The position numbers and the translations under genes were made by a program. This document shows, piece by piece, positions 43,697 to 54,100 of a stretch of 64,000 nt of DNA. Origin of the DNA: an uncultured Porphyromonadaceae bacterium (GTDB lineage: Bacteria > Bacteroidota > Bacteroidia > Bacteroidales > Muribaculaceae); the NCBI GenBank assembly GCA_900550395.1, contig URSD01000003.1, forward strand, positions 1 to 64,000, in the 5' to 3' direction. Numbering within the stretch: the stretch's first letter is position 1; each line of letters begins with the position of its first letter. The notes under the pieces are model-generated. The model saw nothing but the letters and a program-made list of their open reading frames with translations, did no database searches and was not told where the DNA came from.

Positions 43697-45655
43697 TTAT
43701 CTCCCGATAACGTAATTCTCATTGGTGGGTGTTGCGCTCCAGTTGCCGCCCTCGCTGTTAGCATCAAAAATGTTGGTTTCCATCCACTTTAGGAACCCTT
43801 CACCATAGGCATCGTCTATAGCGATACGTTCTCGGGGCCAGCGCCAGGGATTGCCCTCGGGCTGATATATCAGAATCATCTGCGGCGCCACGGCGTTTTC
43901 TTTTCTTACAGGAGGAGTGACAGTGCGTTCCTCGTCCTCGATGAGCAGATAGAAGCCACCCATGCTCCGTTTGTAAGCCTCGTTGTCATTCTGGTCGTAC
44001 ACATCTGTGGGCGACGTTATTGAAAAATCATCCGGAACAGAAATAGTGATGGGTTCGGCGCTGTAAGAATTTACCTGAGTGTTTATCATCTCCGTGTAGG
44101 GCAAAGTGCCGTCGCCGAAAAGGCTGTGCCATTCGCGCTCGTCTACCTTTTTACCGTCGCGCATCAGATAAGTCCGCAGTGTGCCTCCGGCTGCCAGCGG
44201 AGTAATAGTGGCTTCGCCGCTGCCTGCCACATGTTCTATTTCAAAAACCACATCATTGAAGTCGAAATCGTCTTTGCCGCCAAGGTCCTCGCATGCGATA
44301 AGCCACTTTATGGGCTTGGCGTCCGGATCGTCCTCATCTTTTATCTCAGGAATTTCATACGGGCTCTCGGAATCAATAAAGAATATCTGGTCGTTGAGGT
44401 CGCGGTCGGAATGTACGTTCGGGTTTGCATCCTCATCCCAGTCTTCAAAGGCAAGCACTCGATACGTCCTGCCGCTGGGTGCATCGTACATATACGATGC
44501 GGCATGCACAGCCTGCAGCAGTTCGCTGCCTCCGGCAGGGTCTATCATGTTTTTCTTGTTATATATACTGTTGGAATACAGGCGCAGATAGCCGTCGGTA
44601 TCTATAGGTTTCCCTTCGTCATCAAGATCAAAGATTACGGGCTCGACGTTTTCCTTCGTGGGGATGCCGTGGTCCGGCGCTTTTTCATCCCATTCCTGAG
44701 TGCGCAGATACAGACCGAATCGCGTACCCTCGGCAATATCGAACTCTATGCCGCGACTTTGCCATTTTACCGGAAACTGAAATCCCCAGTCAATCATATC
44801 CTGATAACTAAAACCTGCCTCTTCCAGTTCCTGATAGGCATTATATTCCGGATAACTGCAGTTCTGAGCAGCAGTCACCCCATCGGACGAACCGGGGTAG
44901 ACCCAATATCCGTCAGGAGCACCATAGGGCTGATATAGCAGATTGCCCTGAGTACCGTCCACAGGAGCTATTTTGGCCGTATAGAATGGGATATGTACCA
45001 TCTGGCGCTTGCCCGTCGCGGGGTCCTTATGAATATAGTATATGCCAAGAGTATTGTACCGGCCTGTGTTCCAGAATACGGGATAAATAGTAAACGGCCC
45101 GTTAGCCAAAAACTCGAAGTTTTGTGATACGCCCTCTATATCGAGATTGTTGTGGTTTTCTTTCAGCTTGTCACCGAACGAGCGTACCGCCACGTCGGAG
45201 ATTTCCCGATAACCCGTCGTGCGTTTGAATTTAACCACATCATTGGGATCGGCCTTCATGTCCCATATGGCACGCCCGGACGACGCGAAAGCCACTTTTC
45301 CGCCAAGTCGCGTACGACACTTCTCACCACCGCAGAAGACAGTCACCTCCTCTACACCCTTAGGCACATCAAATCCGAGGTCACGACAACCGACTACATT
45401 CTTATAATCGGCCAACAGGTAATCCGTACCACGGATTTTTGCTGTTATTCTCACTTCGGCCGCAATATCGGTGTTGACATTGATGCTACCGCGCGTGGCA
45501 GCGTTCCAGTCGTGGCCGGGATTTATCACACCGAAATTTTTCACCCATTCACGCGTGTATAACTCAGAGTCCGGTATGGGTGGAACTTCACTTATACAAG
45601 AGGCGCAAAAAGTCGACAAAGCACCCAGCGCCATGTAAACAAGACACTTTTTCAT
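43697..45655 (-). CDS. LruC/DUF4842-domain surface lipoprotein
   Basis: A 652-residue lipoprotein. KKCLVYMALGALSTFCASC ends in a lipobox, with the acylated cysteine near residue 20. The central part contains a DUF4114-like aspartate-rich segment (FEDWDEDANPNVHSDRDLNDQIFFID), and residues 450-640 form the LruC/DUF4842 domain (WLIACEDLGGKDDFDFNDVVFEIE, YLMRDGKKVDEREWHSLFGDG, EAYKRSMGGFYLLIEDEERTVTPP). The repeated acidic motifs probably bind calcium. Such proteins sit on the cell surface; LruC was named for a leptospiral lipoprotein. It is divergent from the GH43 gene and ends at a perfect hairpin terminator. Its role is not known. Confidence 0.87.
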   Translation of the reverse strand: MKKCLVYMALGALSTFCASCISEVPPIPDSELYTREWVKNFGVINPGHDWNAATRGSINVNTDIAAEVRITAKIRGTDYLLADYKNVVGCRDLGFDVPKGVEEVTVFCGGEKCRTRLGGKVAFASSGRAIWDMKADPNDVVKFKRTTGYREISDVAVRSFGDKLKENHNNLDIEGVSQNFEFLANGPFTIYPVFWNTGRYNTLGIYYIHKDPATGKRQMVHIPFYTAKIAPVDGTQGNLLYQPYGAPDGYWVYPGSSDGVTAAQNCSYPEYNAYQELEEAGFSYQDMIDWGFQFPVKWQSRGIEFDIAEGTRFGLYLRTQEWDEKAPDHGIPTKENVEPVIFDLDDEGKPIDTDGYLRLYSNSIYNKKNMIDPAGGSELLQAVHAASYMYDAPSGRTYRVLAFEDWDEDANPNVHSDRDLNDQIFFIDSESPYEIPEIKDEDDPDAKPIKWLIACEDLGGKDDFDFNDVVFEIEHVAGSGEATITPLAAGGTLRTYLMRDGKKVDEREWHSLFGDGTLPYTEMINTQVNSYSAEPITISVPDDFSITSPTDVYDQNDNEAYKRSMGGFYLLIEDEERTVTPPVRKENAVAPQMILIYQPEGNPWRWPRERIAIDDAYGEGFLKWMETNIFDANSEGGNWSATPTNENYVIGR

Positions 45656-45865
45656 CTGTAAAACAGTGAATTAGATCAACAACACTTAATGTCTATCGTT
45701 CTCTATCGAAATTTTTGCGCAAAATTAATTTATATAATCCGATTTTTAGACCCCCCCTCCTGTTAAAATACGTTAACAAATGCGTTTTTGAATCAATTTC
45801 ACAAAATATGGAAAGAATATCAACTGTTATTAGGTATTCCGGCCCTCATAAACGTATAAGCAGGC

Positions 45866-47524
45866 ATGAAAAGAATAATATTATCGGCTGCCGCCATACT
45901 TGTTGCAGCAGTCATGAACGCAGAACTCTCGGAAGCATGGGTGCCCGACCTCGGCAACGGCATGTATAAAAATCCCGTTATCTTCGCCGACTATTCCGAC
46001 CCGGATGCCGTGCGCGGCCCCGAGGGCGATTACTGGATGACGGCGTCGAGCTTCGCGTGCACGCCGGGACTGCCGATACTCCACAGCACCGACCTCGTAA
46101 ACTGGGAGATAGTCAACTACGCACTGCCTGCCGTGCCGCCCTACGACTTCTACAACGCCGCACCGCGCCACGGCAAAGGCGTGTGGGCGCCGAGCATACG
46201 CTGGCACGACGGCATGTACTATATCTACTGGGGCGACCCCGACTTCGGCATATTCATGACAAAGACAGCCGACCCGCGGGGCAAATGGAACGAGCCCGTA
46301 CTCGTGAAAGCCGGACGCGGCATGATAGACCCCGTGCCGCTGTGGGACGATGACGGCAAGGTGTATCTCGCACACGCCTGGGCGGCCAGCCGCGCAGGAT
46401 TCAACAGCATCGTCACCGTCTTCGAACTCAGCCCCGACGGCGAGCGCGCCATATCGGAGCCAGTGCTCGTGTTCGACGGCAACGACGGCATCAACCACAC
46501 CATAGAAGGCCCGAAGCTCTACAAGCGCAACGGCTGGTACTACATCTTCGCTCCGGCCGGCGGCGTGGAGAAAGGCTGGCAGCTCGCCATGCGCTCGCGC
46601 AGCGTGTACGGCCCGTACGAGGTAAAGCGCGTAATGGAACAGGGCAAGACACCCGTCAACGGCCCGCACCAGGGAGCGTGGGTCGACGATGCCGCCGGAC
46701 AGTCGTGGTTCATCCACTTCCAGGACCGCGGCCCATACGGACGCGTGGTGCATCTTAACCCCATGCGCTGGAACGACGACTGGCCCGTGATAGGCAGCGA
46801 CCCGGACGGCGACGGCTGCGGCAACCCGGTGCTGATGCACAAGAAACCCGTAGCCGCCAAGCCGGACGGAGCGCGCCTGACTCCGCAGACCGACGACGAC
46901 TTCGCATCCGACACGCTCGGCCTGCAATGGGAATGGCACGGCAATCCCGGCCTCGACTACGGCTTCGCCACCCGTCAGGGATTCTTCCGCCTCTACAGCT
47001 ACCGCACGCCTAAGGACTACGCGAACCTGTGGACCGTCCCCAACCTGCTGCTGCAGAAGTTCCCCGCCGAGGAGTTCACGGCCACGGCCAAAGTGCGCGT
47101 CTCGGCCAAAGCCACCAGCGAGGGCGCCATCAGCGGCATTGTGGTGATGGGATGGGACTACAGCTGCCTCGGGCTTGAGAAGCGCGGCGACAACTTCGTG
47201 CTGAAACGCATCAGCTGCACCGACGCCGAGCAGGGCACTCCGGAGACCGTGCAGGACATCGCCGTCATAGCTCCTACACGCAGCTACAACGCCGGCCTCT
47301 ACCCCAACCATGAGTGCGACATCTGGCTGCGCGTACACGTGGGCCGCGGTGCGCTCTGCACCTTCAGCTACAGCACCGACGGCAAGCGCTGGCACGAAGC
47401 CGGCACGGCCTTCAAGGCCCGTCAGGGCAAATGGATAGGAGCGAAGCTCGGACTATTCAGCATCACACCCGACACCGTGGACCGCGGCTGGATGGACATC
47501 GACAGCTTCCTCATAACAAAGTAG
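45866..47524 (+). CDS. GH43 glycoside hydrolase (subfamily 12-like, xylosidase/arabinofuranosidase)
   Basis: A 552-residue secreted enzyme. Residues 1-20 are a signal peptide (KRIILSAAAILVAAVMNAE). The five-bladed propeller covers about 30-320: catalytic base D45 in FADYSDPDAVR, the pKa-modulating aspartate near 155 in MIDPVPLWDDDG and acid glutamate near 214 in TIEGPKLYKRNGWYYIFAP. VWAPSIRWHDGMYYIYWGD is the usual blade-2 motif. Residues 340-552 form the beta-sandwich module that completes the active site in XynB/xylosidase-type GH43 enzymes (LQWEWHGNPG, FTATAKVRVSA). It removes arabinose or xylose from plant glycans. No SusC/SusD pair is adjacent, so it is not in a classical utilisation locus. 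Confidence 0.9.
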   Translation: MKRIILSAAAILVAAVMNAELSEAWVPDLGNGMYKNPVIFADYSDPDAVRGPEGDYWMTASSFACTPGLPILHSTDLVNWEIVNYALPAVPPYDFYNAAPRHGKGVWAPSIRWHDGMYYIYWGDPDFGIFMTKTADPRGKWNEPVLVKAGRGMIDPVPLWDDDGKVYLAHAWAASRAGFNSIVTVFELSPDGERAISEPVLVFDGNDGINHTIEGPKLYKRNGWYYIFAPAGGVEKGWQLAMRSRSVYGPYEVKRVMEQGKTPVNGPHQGAWVDDAAGQSWFIHFQDRGPYGRVVHLNPMRWNDDWPVIGSDPDGDGCGNPVLMHKKPVAAKPDGARLTPQTDDDFASDTLGLQWEWHGNPGLDYGFATRQGFFRLYSYRTPKDYANLWTVPNLLLQKFPAEEFTATAKVRVSAKATSEGAISGIVVMGWDYSCLGLEKRGDNFVLKRISCTDAEQGTPETVQDIAVIAPTRSYNAGLYPNHECDIWLRVHVGRGALCTFSYSTDGKRWHEAGTAFKARQGKWIGAKLGLFSITPDTVDRGWMDIDSFLITK

Positions 47525-47526
47525 TA

Positions 47527-47763
47527 TTATTCCCGGTATTGAGTCGGATTCAGCCCGAGTGTGCGCTGCACGTAACGGCTGAAATATGCCGGCGAGGAAA
47601 ACCGGAACATATCGGAAATCTGCACGAACGACAGACTCTTGTCGCGCAGCAGGCGGGCAATATCCATAGACGTATAGCGGTTTATCCAGTAGTTTGCCGG
47701 ATAGCCGCTTTTTTTTTCGGCCTTTGATGCAAAAATATCCGCAATATGTAATTTTGGTATCAA
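47527..47763 (-). pseudogene. AraC-family regulator remnant (C-terminal DNA-binding end)
   Basis: The 78-codon frame encodes only the end of an AraC-type DNA-binding domain: LHIADIFASKAEKKSGYPANYWINRYTSM, split here as helix one and two, and SFVQISDMFRFSSPAYFSRYVQRTLGLNPTQYRE-type second helix-turn-helix (key parts ISDMFRFSS and FSRYVQRTLG). The sensory N-terminal domain and the beginning of the DNA-binding domain are missing, and no frame upstream restores them before the next gene at 47834. It ends 2 bases from the convergent GH43 gene. It looks like a decayed local regulator, though a short real product cannot be excluded. Confidence 0.7.
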
Positions 47764-47833
47764 AAGCCGAATTTTGCATAACGGCGCATACGTGGAAAAT
47801 TAAGAATTTTGCACAACGAAAAATCACACTGAC

Positions 47834-48949
47834 ATGAAACGCAATATTCTTTCAGCATTAGCCCTCTGCGTTGCCGCCACGGCAGGCATGGCACAGACTC
47901 CGCAGGAGCCGGCCAAAGTCTACTTCACATCAGAGATAACGCCTGAATCGCTTTCAGGCATCTTCCAGGCCCTGGGCGTACAGCCCGAAGGCAATGTAGC
48001 CGTCAAAATCAGCACGGGCGAATCGGCGCAGAGCAATCATCTGCGTCCCGAACTCATAGGCAAGCTCGTGAAAGAAGTCAACGGCAGCATCGTGGAGTGC
48101 AACACGGCCTACGGAGGTAACCGTTCCAACACCGCCTCCCACCGCCGCGCCATCGAAGAACGCGGCTACGGCAAAATAGCCACCGTCGACATCATGGACG
48201 AGGACGGAGGCATGGAGCTGCCCATGCAGGACACGAAATGGTTCTCGGAGAATCTTGTAGGCAGCCATCTCGCCAACTACGACTTCATGATCAACCTCGC
48301 CCACTTCAAGGGTCACGCCATGGGAGGCTTCGGCGGCGTGCTGAAGAACCAGAGCATCGGCATAGCCACGCCCGACGGCAAGACGCGCATCCACACTGCC
48401 GGCGCCTACTCCGACCCGCAGTTCGTCTTCCGACAGCCTCACGGCCAGGACGCATTCCTGGAATCGATGGCCGGCGCCGCGCAGTCAGTCCACAACTATT
48501 TCAAGGGCAAGAAAGGCATCGTGTACATCAACGTAATGAACAACCTCTCCGTCGACTGCGACTGCGACGGACACCCGCATGCCCCAGAGATGAAGGACAT
48601 AGGCATACTCGCGTCCCTCGACCCCGTGGCGCTCGACAAGGCATGCCTCGACCTCGTGTTCGGCCACGTGTCGACGCAGGGCGACAACAGCGCGCCACTC
48701 ATCGAACGCATCTCCAGCCGCCACGGCACGCACACCGTCGACTATGCCGAGCAGATAGGCCTCGGAACCACGTCCTATGACCTCATAGACATAACATCCG
48801 CCGGCATAGGCGACGTTGCCGCCAAAGGCATAAGAAAGTACAATGTGTTCGACACCAACGGAGTGAAAGTGCTGTCCAATGCCGCCGACCTTTCCGGCCT
48901 TCAGCCCGGTCTGTATATCGTCAACGGACGCAAACAGAAGATAGACTGA
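47834..48949 (+). CDS. exported DUF362 family protein
   Basis: A 371-residue protein. Residues 1-20 are a signal peptide (KRNILSALALCVAATAGMA). The DUF362 core covers about 30-310: VAVKISTGESAQSNHLRPEL, ECNTAYGGNRSNTASHRRA, NLAHFKGHAMGGFGGVLKN, and IVYINVMNNLSVDCDCDGHPH, the last with closely spaced cysteines, aspartates and histidines that could bind metal. The usual ferredoxin part is absent. The C-terminus (KYNVFDTNGVKVLSNAADLS, LQPGLYIVNGRK) looks like a short T9SS type A tail. It lies 8 bases before the TonB-dependent receptor gene and should be co-expressed with it. Function is unknown. Confidence 0.85.
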   Translation: MKRNILSALALCVAATAGMAQTPQEPAKVYFTSEITPESLSGIFQALGVQPEGNVAVKISTGESAQSNHLRPELIGKLVKEVNGSIVECNTAYGGNRSNTASHRRAIEERGYGKIATVDIMDEDGGMELPMQDTKWFSENLVGSHLANYDFMINLAHFKGHAMGGFGGVLKNQSIGIATPDGKTRIHTAGAYSDPQFVFRQPHGQDAFLESMAGAAQSVHNYFKGKKGIVYINVMNNLSVDCDCDGHPHAPEMKDIGILASLDPVALDKACLDLVFGHVSTQGDNSAPLIERISSRHGTHTVDYAEQIGLGTTSYDLIDITSAGIGDVAAKGIRKYNVFDTNGVKVLSNAADLSGLQPGLYIVNGRKQKID

Positions 48950-48957
48950 CCGCAGCC

Positions 48958-50820
48958 ATGAAACTAAGGATTCCCGGCATAGCCGTCCTGTCCGTTCTCG
49001 CAATTTCGGCTCCCGCGATTTCGGGAGCCGAAATTGCCGACTCGGCCAAGGTTCTCGACGAGATTGTCGTCACGGGCACAAGCAGCGCTGTGCCCCAGAA
49101 GCTGCTGCCATATACTGTTTCTGTGGTAAATCACCGCCAGCTCGAGGCCACTGGTCAGACCCAGATTCTCTCGGCTGTATCGGGCATGGTGCCGAGCCTT
49201 TTCGTGTCACAGCGCAGCATCTTCGGCTTCGGCGTGAGCAACGGCGGCTCGGGCCACATCAAGCTCCGCGGCGTAGGCGGCGACAGAGCCGGCGCCGTGC
49301 TGATGATGGTCGACGGTCAGCCTCAGTTCGCCGGCATATACTCGCACCACATCGCCGACTTCTACGACAAGGAATACGTTGACCGCGTCGAAGTGCTCCG
49401 CGGTCCCGGTTCCGTGCTGTACGGTTCCAACGCGATGGCCGGTACCATCAACGTCATAACCAAAAACGCGACGGCCGACGGCGTCCGTACCACCCTGCAA
49501 TCGCAGTACGGCTCGTACAACACCTGGCTGACGTCCGTCACCAACACCGTACGCCGCGGCCGCTTCTCCTCCCTCGTCTCTCTGTCCTACGACCGCACCG
49601 ACGGGACCGTCGACAATTTCGATTTCAAGCAGGCCGACGGATATGCCAAAATAAGCTACGACTTCTCCGACAGATGGCATGCCACCGTCGACTACACGCT
49701 GATGAACTTCCGGGGCAACGACCCGATATATCCTACCCTCTCCAACCCAGAGTCGACGGATATTTACCACCAGAACATCACGCGCGGAAAAGCCGTAGCC
49801 ACAGTGACGAACACCTACGGCGCACTGTCCGGCTCGGCACGTATATACTATAACTACGGCAATCACTTCGTAGACGACCCGCGTCATTTCCACAGCACCG
49901 ACGACCGCCTCGGAGTAATCCTGTACGAAAGCTTCAGACCCTGGAAGGGCGCCGCGGCTACCGTGGGCTTCGACTTCGACTCGTACTCGGGCGAGATTCC
50001 CGTCTCGGGAGGCAACCACCACACCGAAGGCTCCATGAGCACTATCTCGCGGAAAACCATCGTGGAGTACTCTCCATACCTCACGCTCTCGCAGGCACTC
50101 CCCGGCGGCATCGCCAATGTCAACGCCGGCCTGCGCATGGCCAACAGCGACAAATTCGACACACAGTGGATTCCGCAATTCGGCTTTTCCATAAATCCCG
50201 GCGCCGACTGGACGCTGAAAGGCAACCTCGCCATGGGCTACCGCAACCCGTCGTTCCGCGAACTGTATCTCTACCGCATGGCCAATCCCGACCTTCAGCC
50301 CGAGAAGATGATGAACTACGAGCTTTCGGCCGCAAAATCCTTTTCCCGGTACTTCTCGGCCGAGCTCACCGCCTACTACAGCAAGGGCGACAACATGATA
50401 CAGACCGTCGACCAGAAGAACCGGAACACCGGCCGCTTCATCAACAAAGGCATAGAACTGTCGGCACGCAGCCATCCTCTGGACAACCTCTGGCTTACGG
50501 CCACCTACAGCTACCTGCACACATCGCTCCGCAACCTGACGGGCGCGCCCCGCAACCAGTATTACCTCGGCGCAGAGTGGAACCCGTGGACATTCCTCAA
50601 CATCGCGGCCGACCTGAAAGGCGTCGGCGGCCTCTTTGTGGCCGACGGCATCAGCCATCAGAATTACTCCCTCCTGAATCTGAAGGTCACATGGGACATC
50701 TGCCACGCCATCGCCGTGTTCACGCGGCTCGAGAACATCACCGACGCCAGCTACACCATAAACCGCGGCTACGAGATGCCGGGCTTCACCGCGATGGGCG
50801 GCTTCAGGCTCCGCTTCTGA
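48958..50820 (+). CDS. TonB-dependent outer-membrane receptor
   Basis: A 620-residue receptor of the BtuB/FepA size class, shorter than SusC proteins. A signal peptide (RIPGIAVLSVLAISAPAISG) is followed by a TonB-box-like DSAKVLDEIVVTGTSS. The plug domain spans about 40-165 (LLPYTVSVVNHRQLEATG, IKLRGVGGDRAGAVLMMVDG, VEVLRGPGSVLYGSNAMAGTINVIT). The rest is a 22-strand barrel ending with FTAMGGFRLRF, the expected terminal strand with final aromatic residue. Its size and pairing with a metal-motif DUF362 protein suggest uptake of a metal complex or cofactor rather than a glycan, which is inference. Confidence 0.93.
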   Translation: MKLRIPGIAVLSVLAISAPAISGAEIADSAKVLDEIVVTGTSSAVPQKLLPYTVSVVNHRQLEATGQTQILSAVSGMVPSLFVSQRSIFGFGVSNGGSGHIKLRGVGGDRAGAVLMMVDGQPQFAGIYSHHIADFYDKEYVDRVEVLRGPGSVLYGSNAMAGTINVITKNATADGVRTTLQSQYGSYNTWLTSVTNTVRRGRFSSLVSLSYDRTDGTVDNFDFKQADGYAKISYDFSDRWHATVDYTLMNFRGNDPIYPTLSNPESTDIYHQNITRGKAVATVTNTYGALSGSARIYYNYGNHFVDDPRHFHSTDDRLGVILYESFRPWKGAAATVGFDFDSYSGEIPVSGGNHHTEGSMSTISRKTIVEYSPYLTLSQALPGGIANVNAGLRMANSDKFDTQWIPQFGFSINPGADWTLKGNLAMGYRNPSFRELYLYRMANPDLQPEKMMNYELSAAKSFSRYFSAELTAYYSKGDNMIQTVDQKNRNTGRFINKGIELSARSHPLDNLWLTATYSYLHTSLRNLTGAPRNQYYLGAEWNPWTFLNIAADLKGVGGLFVADGISHQNYSLLNLKVTWDICHAIAVFTRLENITDASYTINRGYEMPGFTAMGGFRLRF

Positions 50821-50847
50821 ATTTTCTGCACATCCTACGAGAGTCCG

Positions 50848-50958
50848 ATGTCAGAAGCCGATGCCACGCTGCACAAAGGCTATCCCGACTACAACTGGAA
50901 AAAGGGTCTGCGCCTGCCGGCCACGCCCGAACAGATCAAAGCATGGATTGAAGAGTGA
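50848..50958 (+). CDS. possible small protein or gene remnant after the receptor
   Basis: A 36-codon frame starts at 50848 (MSEADATLHKGYPDYNWKKG, then LRLPATPEQIKAWIEE). It is in the same frame as the receptor, and the 27 bases between the receptor stop and this ATG have no stop, so it could be a read-through tail or the end of a deleted gene. The compact sequence with tryptophans and prolines looks protein-like. It precedes the terminator at 50981. I do not recognise it. Confidence 0.35.
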   Translation: MSEADATLHKGYPDYNWKKGLRLPATPEQIKAWIEE

Positions 50959-50980
50959 CATAGGGTAGACCCGATAGCCG

Positions 50981-51013
50981 GGAGGCTGCGTTTCGGCGCA
51001 GTCTCCTTTTTTT
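50981..51013 (+). terminator. terminator of the DUF362-receptor operon
   Basis: GGAGGCTGCG (50981-50990 region) pairs with CGCAGTCTCC (50997-51006), followed by seven Ts. A nearly identical stem closes the next gene at 54455. Confidence 0.88.
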
Positions 51014-51119
51014 CGTCGATTGAGTGAATCGGTAATTAAGCACGTATTATCATAATAACGATATTTCCGAGCAATACCACAAACACAATCCATATGCCCG
51101 AAATAATAACCACATTATA

Positions 51120-54100
51120 ATGAAGTTCATCACATTAGTAAGATTTGCAATGGTCGTTGTCTTGCTGGCGGCGCCACAGGCCATCAGTGCCCGCGACATC
51201 GTCCCGGGCGACGTATGGCTCGACACGTCGGGCAATCCAATCAACGCCCACGGTGGCGGTATCCTCTACCATAACGGCAAGTATTACTGGTACGGCGAGT
51301 ATAAGAAAGGCGAGACCGTGCTGCCAGAATGGGCCACATGGGAGTGCTACCGCACCGACGTCACCGGTGTGGGTTGCTATTCCTCCCCGGACATGGTCGA
51401 CTGGACCTTCGAAGGCATAGTCCTCCCCGCCGTGCCCGACGATTCTTCCCACGACCTGCACCCCTCCAAGGTACTGGAGCGTCCCAAAGTCGTCTACAAT
51501 GCCGGGACAGGCAAATTCGTGATGTGGGCACACGTCGAGAGCGCCGACTACAGCAAGGCCGCCGCAGGCGTCGCCGTCAGCGACTCACCCACCGGACCCT
51601 TCACCTACCTCGGCTCATTCCGGCCAAACAACGCCATGAGCCGCGACCAGACCGTGTTTGTCGACGATGACGGCAAAGCATATCAGTTCGCATCCTCCGA
51701 GAACAATCAGACTCTCTACATCAACGAGCTGACCGACGACTATCTGCGCCCCACCGGACGCTTCACACGCAACTTCATCGGCATGTCGCGCGAAGCGCCC
51801 GCCGTCTTCAGGCATGACGGACGATACTACATGCTCTCCTCCGGATGCACCGGCTGGGACCCCAATCAGGCACAGCTGGCCGTGGCCGATTCCATCATGG
51901 GACCGTGGACCGTCATCGGAAACCCCTGCACCGGCACCGATGCCGACAAGACATTCTACGCCCAGAGCACCTACGTGCAGCCCGTCCACGGCAAGAAGGA
52001 CTGCTACATAGCCATGTTCGACCGCTGGAACAATACCGACCTCGAGAACTCCCGCTACGTATGGCTCCCCATGTCGTTTGACGGCGGCAAAATCACGATT
52101 CCATGGCGCGACACCTGGAGCATGGACGAGTTTCAGGACCGCCCGCGCTTCGAGGCCGGCGACGGCACCTTCCTGCTCAACGGCAAGCCGTTCGTAGTAA
52201 AGGCGGCCGAGCTGCACTATCCGCGCATACCCCGCGAATACTGGGAGCAGCGCATACAGCTCTGCAAGGCCCTCGGCATGAACACAGTGTGCCTCTACGT
52301 ATTCTGGAACGCCCACGAGCCGAAGCCCGACAGCTTCGACTTCACCGGGCAGAACGACCTCCGCGAGTTTGTCCGCCTCTGCGACAAAAACGGCATGAAA
52401 GTAATTCTCCGTCCCGGTCCCTACGTCTGCGCCGAGTGGGAGATGGGAGGCCTCCCCTGGTGGCTGCTGAAAAAGAAAGACATCATGCTCAGGGAGTCCG
52501 ACCCCTATTTCCTTGAGCGCGTCGACAAATTCCAGAAAGCGGTGGCCGGGCAGGTCGGCGACCTCACCGTGGCCGACGGCGGTCCCATCATCATGGTACA
52601 GGTGGAGAACGAATACGGCTCCTACGGCATCGACAGGCAGTACGTCTCGCAGATACGCGACATGCTGCGCGGAAATTTCGGCAAGGATGTCACCTTGTTC
52701 CAGTGCGACTGGTCGTCCAACTTCCTCAACAACGGGCTCGACGACCTTATCTGGACAATGAACTTCGGCACAGGCGCCAACATCGACCAGCAGTTCGCAA
52801 AACTCAGAGAAGTGCGACCCCGCAGCCCACTCATGTGTTCCGAATTCTGGAGCGGATGGTTCGACAAATGGGGCGCGAACCATGAGACACGTCCCGCCGA
52901 CGACATGATTGCCGGCATCGACGAAATGCTCTCAAAAGGCATCTCCTTCAGCCTCTACATGACTCACGGTGGAACCAACTGGGGCCACTGGGCCGGAGCC
53001 AACTCCCCCGGCTTCGCACCCGACGTCACGTCCTACGACTACGACGCCCCACTCAGTGAGTCCGGACAGGTCACGCCCAAATATCACGCACTGCGCGCTA
53101 CCCTCGCAAAGTACATGGACGGCGAAAAGCAGTTCCCCGTGCCCGCCACGATAAAACCCGTCGCAGTCAAAGCCTTTGAGTTCACCGAAGTCGCTCCCCT
53201 CTGGGACAATCTGCCGCAGCCGAAGACCGACGACGGCATAAAGACCATGGAGGAGTACGACCAGGGCTTCGGCTCCATCCTTTACCGCACCGCCCTGCCG
53301 GAGCTGACATCTCCCGCCCTCCTCACCGTCAGCGACGCCCACGACTTCGCTCAGATATTCATCGACGGCCGGTACATAGGCACGCTCGACCGCCGCAACG
53401 GCGAGAAAGAACTCCCCATTCCCGCATGCCGCAAAGGCGCGCAGCTCGACATCCTTGTCGAGGCTATGGGACGAATCAATTTCGGCCGGGCCATCAAGGA
53501 CTTCAAGGGCATCACCGGCAATGTCACCGTAACCGTGGAAAAAGACGGCCACAAATGGGTGGACGAACTGCACGGCTGGCAGGTCTTCAACATCGAGGAC
53601 GCATACGACACCTATGCGGCAATGGACTTCAGGCCCCTCACCCACGGGATGAAGAACGCCGACGGCCGTCTGCCCATGGGAGCCTATCGCGCCACTTTCC
53701 ACGTCCGCAAACCCTCCGACACCTTCCTCAATTTCGAGACATGGGGCAAAGGCCTGGTCTACGTCAACGGCCACCCCATGGGACGCATCTGGGAAATCGG
53801 CCCCCAGCAGACACTCTACATGCCCGGCTGCTGGCTGAAAAAAGGAGAGAACGAGATTATAGTGTTCGACATCCTCGGGCCGCGCGAAGCCGTCAGCGAA
53901 GGACTCACGGCTCCGAAACTCGACCAGCTCCTTGTTAAAAAACGCCGCACCCACCGCGAACCCGGGCAGGCGCTCGACCTCTCTGCCGAGAAACCCGTCG
54001 CCTCCGGTGCCTTCAAGCCCGGCAACGGCTGGCAGCAGGTATCCTTCACCTCCCCCGTCCGTGGCCGCTACGTATGCATCGAGGCTCTCGACGCCATCGA

